From NCBI GenBank assembly GCA_000310025.1, contig FN648905.1, positions 552,317-616,316 on the forward strand: 64,000 nucleotides of DNA, read 5' to 3'. Shown here one piece after another: positions 53,401 through 59,400 of the stretch. This DNA is from Ectocarpus siliculosus. Its lineage: Eukaryota; Sar; Phaeophyceae; Ectocarpales; Ectocarpaceae. Under the pieces are notes generated by a model. That model searched no databases, was not told where the DNA came from, and saw only the letters and a program-made list of their open reading frames with translations. How positions within the stretch are numbered: position 1 is the stretch's first letter; the number at the start of each line of letters is the position of its first letter. The position numbers were made by a program, and so were the translations under genes.

Positions 53401-56400
53401 ATTTCAATACCTTACCAAAAATCTCGGTACGCTTCTTTGAGATCTCAAAACCTAGCCGAGCGTTCCGGTACCTTACCGAACACACCCTTGGGAATTTTTG
53501 TAAATCCTGCTAAGGCTTTTGTGGCGCAGAATACATTGTACGTCCCCGTGGTATAGAGCCAGCGTTTTCAACTTTGAGCGTCAAGTACATGCGCCACGGG
53601 GTGCTGGCGGTGCTCGGGCGTGCGCATCAATGTACCGACGACCCCCCTGCGTGCCCCTGGGAAGGAAGCGTGAGAAAAGATTGACTTTCGCCAGCGAAAT
53701 ATGTCCCGAAGCACAAACGCAGGCGAAATGATACATATACATGCAAGGTTCCCCTGCGGGAGGTAGGTGATTTGCCGCCCGGGGGCGACGCAAGAGAACA
53801 TGGCCAATAATGCCATCGCGGTCGCATGGTTGGTCGTCATAACGTTCGGTAGTGCCGGCTTGCGTTCAACCTGAATACGAATAATTTGCCTGGAATTTGC
53901 ATCACATGTGCGGGGTATTTTTAGAAAGTATACATAACTTCACAGAAAGACTACCCGTTCGAGATATAACCTCAGTCGAAAGGGATGTGGTGAGTCTTTT
54001 CAGCAAGTGAATTGAAACCGACTGGAGACGGGTCTTGTTTTGAGTTTGTGTAAGCCTTACACTGAGTTATCAGTGATGCTAGTTGGTGCTAAGAACAAAA
54101 GCATCTGTATAGGCAGATAATTTCTAACACATCCCCTGTAGTTTTCTACTGGGTCGACGACAGAACTATCGGGGAGAAGCTCTCCGTTGTGTCATGTGTT
54201 ATAGACTGTGACCTTCACAGGGGACATGGCGCAGTGTCGTTTGAAAACTTGCTGTTTTTAGAAAGTACTTCGTCTCTTCTGTTTTAGACGATTTGAATCT
54301 AGACTACAGTATGTACAGCAGTAGGACTGTTGTACACCTATCACAACGTTTTTGAAAATTGTTTGAGTTTCAACAGTTGGAGTTGTACTGTAGATTTGAG
54401 TAGTAGCTGTTTCCCACTCATTTTGAAATCTACAATGTTTTGTTGTTCATCGTGTAGGTGAAACGCGCTGAAAGGGAGGGCGATACATAGAATAGTAGGT
54501 TAGGAGTGATAATTATTTGCAGAAATGTGGAGTTTAGTCCTTCTTGTGTGTAATGTATCAACGAGGCAAATTAACAGGCGGCGGTCAGCACAGCATTAGA
54601 GTAGGTAGAACTTCCCTGTTTTTCTTCGACCGGTGGGTGTCGAAGAGTGTTGTCGAGACCGTTTGTAGCGTGTCTCAGCCATGTTGTAGAGCATCCTTCA
54701 CGAAGGGCAGTAGTAGCAGCAACGAGGAGTAGTCGATTGTAGTGGATCTTTTGTTTTCTCCCGCCGTGACTTTCCCTAGTGCGCGAGTGAGTGGTTTTGG
54801 CTATAGCGGTTTGCTGCAGGTCCTACTGCTGTAATCCGCTGCGTTTGATCACTTCCACTTTTTGTGTGATCGTGTTTCCCATGGTCTGTGGGACTTTTTC
54901 ACGCATACACCAACAACAACGGATCAAAGAGACGCTCAACGTGCCTAAGAACAGTCACAGATACAATCTAGACTGCTACCGAACCAAACTTCTATATTTG
55001 ACTTTCGATTTCTCGGAATTGAAATGTGCAAATTACCGCTGCCAGAGTTGTGCGAGAGGACTTCTGTGTCGCGTGGTGTGTTCCCACCAGCATCAAGAGT
55101 CTTGATCCCCGCTGTGGGTACGCATGCGCCAGTTGCCGTGTGGTGGTTGTGTGGACGACAATCACAGCAGCAGTTGTGTGGGCGCGTGGCGCGTGGCGCG
55201 GGGTAAAAAAAGTTCTGTTTTCAGTTTTCGTGCCGAGGAGGCTTTTATGGTTCGGATTACCAACCCCTGAAAGAAGAGCCAGTCCCAGCGACTTTAGGCG
55301 GCCCTAACGCGCACCATCGGTGTCTCGCGAGCCCCACACGTAACGGGTAGTGTACCGTCGGGTCCTCTGCGTGCCATGCAGAACAAAGTGCGACGAGAAA
55401 AAGCGCTGTCCCAGAGGAGAAAAACGACTACGAAGAGCAGAAAAGCCGAAATCCTACATATACATACAAGGTTGGTTCCCCTGCGGGAGTTAGGTGATCT
55501 GCCTCCCGGGGGCGACGCAAGAGGACATGGCCACTCAATGTCATCGCGGTCGCATGGATGGTTGGTCGTCATGACGTTCGGTAGTGCCGGTGTGCGTGCA
55601 ACCTGCATACTAATAATGCCTGGAATTTGCATCATATGTGCGGGGTATTTTGTTTTCTCCCGCCGTGACTTTTCGCTTGTGCGCGAGTGTGTGCTCTTTG
55701 GCTAGCGGCGTCCCTGCTGTAGGTCCTACTGCTGCAATCCGCTGCGTTTGATCACTTACTCTTCTTGTGTGATCGTGTTTCCCATGGTCTGTGGGGCGTT
55801 TTCACGCAAATACCAACAACGGATCAGCGCTCAACGTACCCAAGAACAGTCACACGCGTAGACTGCTCCAGTCCCACAACTTCTGCATTTGATTTTTTTT
55901 TATTTTCGGAATTGAAATTTAAGTGACCGCTTCCAGAGTTGTGCGAGAGGACTTCTGTGTCGCGTGGTGTGTTCCCAAGAGCCACATCAAGAGTCTTGGT
56001 CCCCGCTGCGGGTAAGCATGCACCAGCAGCTGTGTGGGCGCGTGGGTGCGTGGCACGTGGCGCGGGGCAAAAAAAAAGTTACGTTTTCAGTTTTCATCCC
56101 GACAGAGGAGGCTTTTATGTTTCGGATTCCCAACCCCCGAAAGAAGAGCCAGTCCCAGCGACTTTAGGCGGCCTAACGCGCACCACCGGTGTTTCGCGAG
56201 CCCCACACGTAATGGGTAATGTACCGACGGGTCCTGCTGCGTCCCATGCAGAAGAAAGTGCGAGAAAAATCGCTGTCCCAGCGGAGAAAACCGAAGGCGA
56301 CCACCCAAAAAATCGAAAAACTGCATACTGCACATGCATTCAAGGTTCCCCTGCGGGAGTTAGGTGACCTGCCTCCCGGGGGCGACGCAAGAGGACATGA

Positions 56401-59400
56401 TGGCCAATCAGTGTCATCGCGGTAGCATGGTTGCATCTCAACGTCATGACATTCGTTAGTGCCGGTTTTGCGTGCGACCTGCATAGTTTGCCTGGATTTT
56501 GCATCATGTGCGGGGTATTTTGTTTTCTCCCGCCGTGACTTTTCGCGTGTGCGCGAGTGTGTGCTTTTAGGCTAGTGGGGTCTTTGCTGCAGGTCCTACG
56601 GCTATAATCCGCTGCGTTTGATCGCTTAGTCTTGTGTGATCGTGTCCCATGTTATGTGGGACTATTTCCCGCAAACACAATCAAAGGATCAAGTAGACTG
56701 CTCACCACATGTTTGAATTGTTCGATTTTTCGGAATTGAAATTTAAATGACCGCTGCCAGAGTTGTGCGAGAGGACTTCTGTGTCGCGTGATGTGTTCCC
56801 ATGAGCAACATCAAGAGCCTTGGTCCCCTCTGCGGCCATGAGAAACCGCTGTTTACATCTGTGGTTGACAGCTGTGTTGTGTTTGCGGCACACACGGGAC
56901 TGTACAAGAACGAAAACTGCCGTGCAGTTGGCTGGTTGAAGAAAAGACGCTCCGTCGCCACTTATCGAATTCCAACGGATGCCAATGATGTTGAATGTTC
57001 GTGGGGGTATTTATTTGTTGTCCTTGATTCAGTTGCAATGTACCATGTGTGTTGAGCTCCAGCGCGTAGCTGGTCTTCTTTCAGTATCGTGTATGTTCTC
57101 AACAAACGAACAACCCGCAAAACTCATCATGGAAAAGACACGCGCAACGCAGAAGATGGTATAGACAGGCGTTGAAATCTGAGTTTTGTGAGGAGCGGAA
57201 GATGAAATACTAGCTGGCCAATCAAAGAGCAGCAGCATGGAGTCAGCGTGAAGTTTCTGAACTCTGACTGGAATGGACGTGGGTGCACTTGCTGGTCTGT
57301 CCCAAACAAGCAAGGTAGCGTGAGGCTGCTGCAGCCAAAAGGTATTTTGGAGATCTATTCCTTTCAGGTACGTCTGTGATGTTGAAGTTTACTGTTCTCT
57401 TCGTTGGGTCAGTGGAGAAACGGGGTTGTGTGGGTCTTCCATATAGATCATGGTGCTGCAGAACAGACCGCCAAAGAGGAAAACGCGAAAACACCCCCTC
57501 GGCGGCCATATATCTGTGGAAGCATTGTTGCCCTCCATTGCTTGACTGACACCGCTCGGCCCTTTGTGGTCGACAGTTGCGATCATCATGTATCCACAAC
57601 GGCAAAACGGCACTACTGTGCACAGTTTGTGTCAGTAGCTCGTAAAATTTACTTCCCGTATCTGCCCCGCTGCTCTTGGACGGCTGTGGACAGCCGAATG
57701 TAGTCAACCTTTTCGTTTATCATGGATGAATGCGACAAATGGTGTTCAGCGGGGATACCGATGGGGGGACTATTGTATTGCGCGTCGGTCACAGACCGGC
57801 AACTGCGATGGTCACGAGTGGCCTCGCAGCGGCAAATTGCACCGTGTGTATTCATAGGCGTACACGCCGGCGCTGCAATTTGAACCGGTATCTCTCTTCA
57901 TGTGTGTCTTGTTGCATCTAAACGTGGTGCTCGTCTAACGATGTAGCTGCGTACCACAATGAAAAAGAAAGCACGTGAACATGCAACGCCACAGAACGCA
58001 CATCTCATCCTCTACCAGCTACTGCCGCTCGGCCCTTGGGCCGACAGCTGTGGTCATCATTTATACCACAACGACAAGCTTGTATGTGTTTACCGTATCC
58101 ACCCCGCTGCTCTTTGGCTGCTGTCGACAGCTGAGTGGGTTTGCAAGAGCAACCACTTGGCGGAAACATTCTTCGCACATAGACGTCTATGCGAGAAATG
58201 TTGTTCAGCGGCGATACCTATCGAGGGCTACTGCGCTTCGGTCACTGACCGACAGCTGCGATGGTCACAAATGACCTCACAGCGGCAAATTGCACGCTGC
58301 AGTTCGAACCAGCGCCGCCCTTCTGTGTGTGTGGTGTCTTGTTGCGTCTCAAACGGTGGTGTGTTTCCACGATGTGGTTCGTACCACATGAGAAAGAAGA
58401 CCAAATGCCAACGGCATCAACAGCATGGCTTCGCCGTGCCATGCTATCGTTTTCAAAGAAACATGTTAGACGTACCAGTGAGTTCGGGCTGCAATCGCGT
58501 CCGATTCGGTGGCGCAGCCCCACCTCCCGCGTTCGTCGTTGATCGCGTCGGTGAAGCGCGCGTCCTATCCTCTCCAGGCCCAGACCTCTTAGCTACAACA
58601 AGCTAACGCCAAGAACACAGAAGAACACGACTTCTTGACCTCCAAACCTGACAAATCCTTAGTATCCTTCTCTCTCAGTTCACCTACTGCTGTGTAGCTC
58701 TCCTGTTCTACGCTGCCCGGTGTGCCTTCTCCTTGCACGCGAGTTCTCCCAGAGAGTAATCACTCCAAAGGGTCCTCTTCCAAATCTGGTACCCCAAATA
58801 CAGGAACAAAAACGCCTTTGGCAAATTCGATGGGAATGACAGGCATCGGCTACAACTTCCTTTTTTGTCCCACTCACCAACTGTCCGCAAGCAAATATAT
58901 TGCGATACTGCGTTTGTTCTCTCATTTGCATTGTACATAGTGTCCGTTGGGCTTAAATGTTTGACAGATAGTCCTTCCTCTACAGAACGAGAGGTTTTGC
59001 ACCGCGACCTAGATCTACCCCAAGCACCACCGACCTAGCACCTACCCAGTACCAACCTAGCAATCTCGACCCTGTCCCGGCAACACCAACCTTGAACTTA
59101 CCTCGTCAACACCAAACTAGCACCTATGCCACCTATGCTGGCACACCAACCTTGACCTTGTCCACCCAACGCCAACCAACCTGTTACGTGTGGGATGCAG
59201 TTCGGGTTAGCGTTAGAGTTCAACCGGTTTCTTCATGCTCCGGCCACCGCCTAAGAAGTTGTTACCAACGGATATGCATAAAACTACGTATAGGAATTGG
59301 TGCAAGTCAGCGGACGAACTCCATGGTTGAAAGGATAGAGAGCCAGACTGACGCAGGGTAGGACAGGAGTTCGAGATTGAACACATGTTCTCCAATTTGT

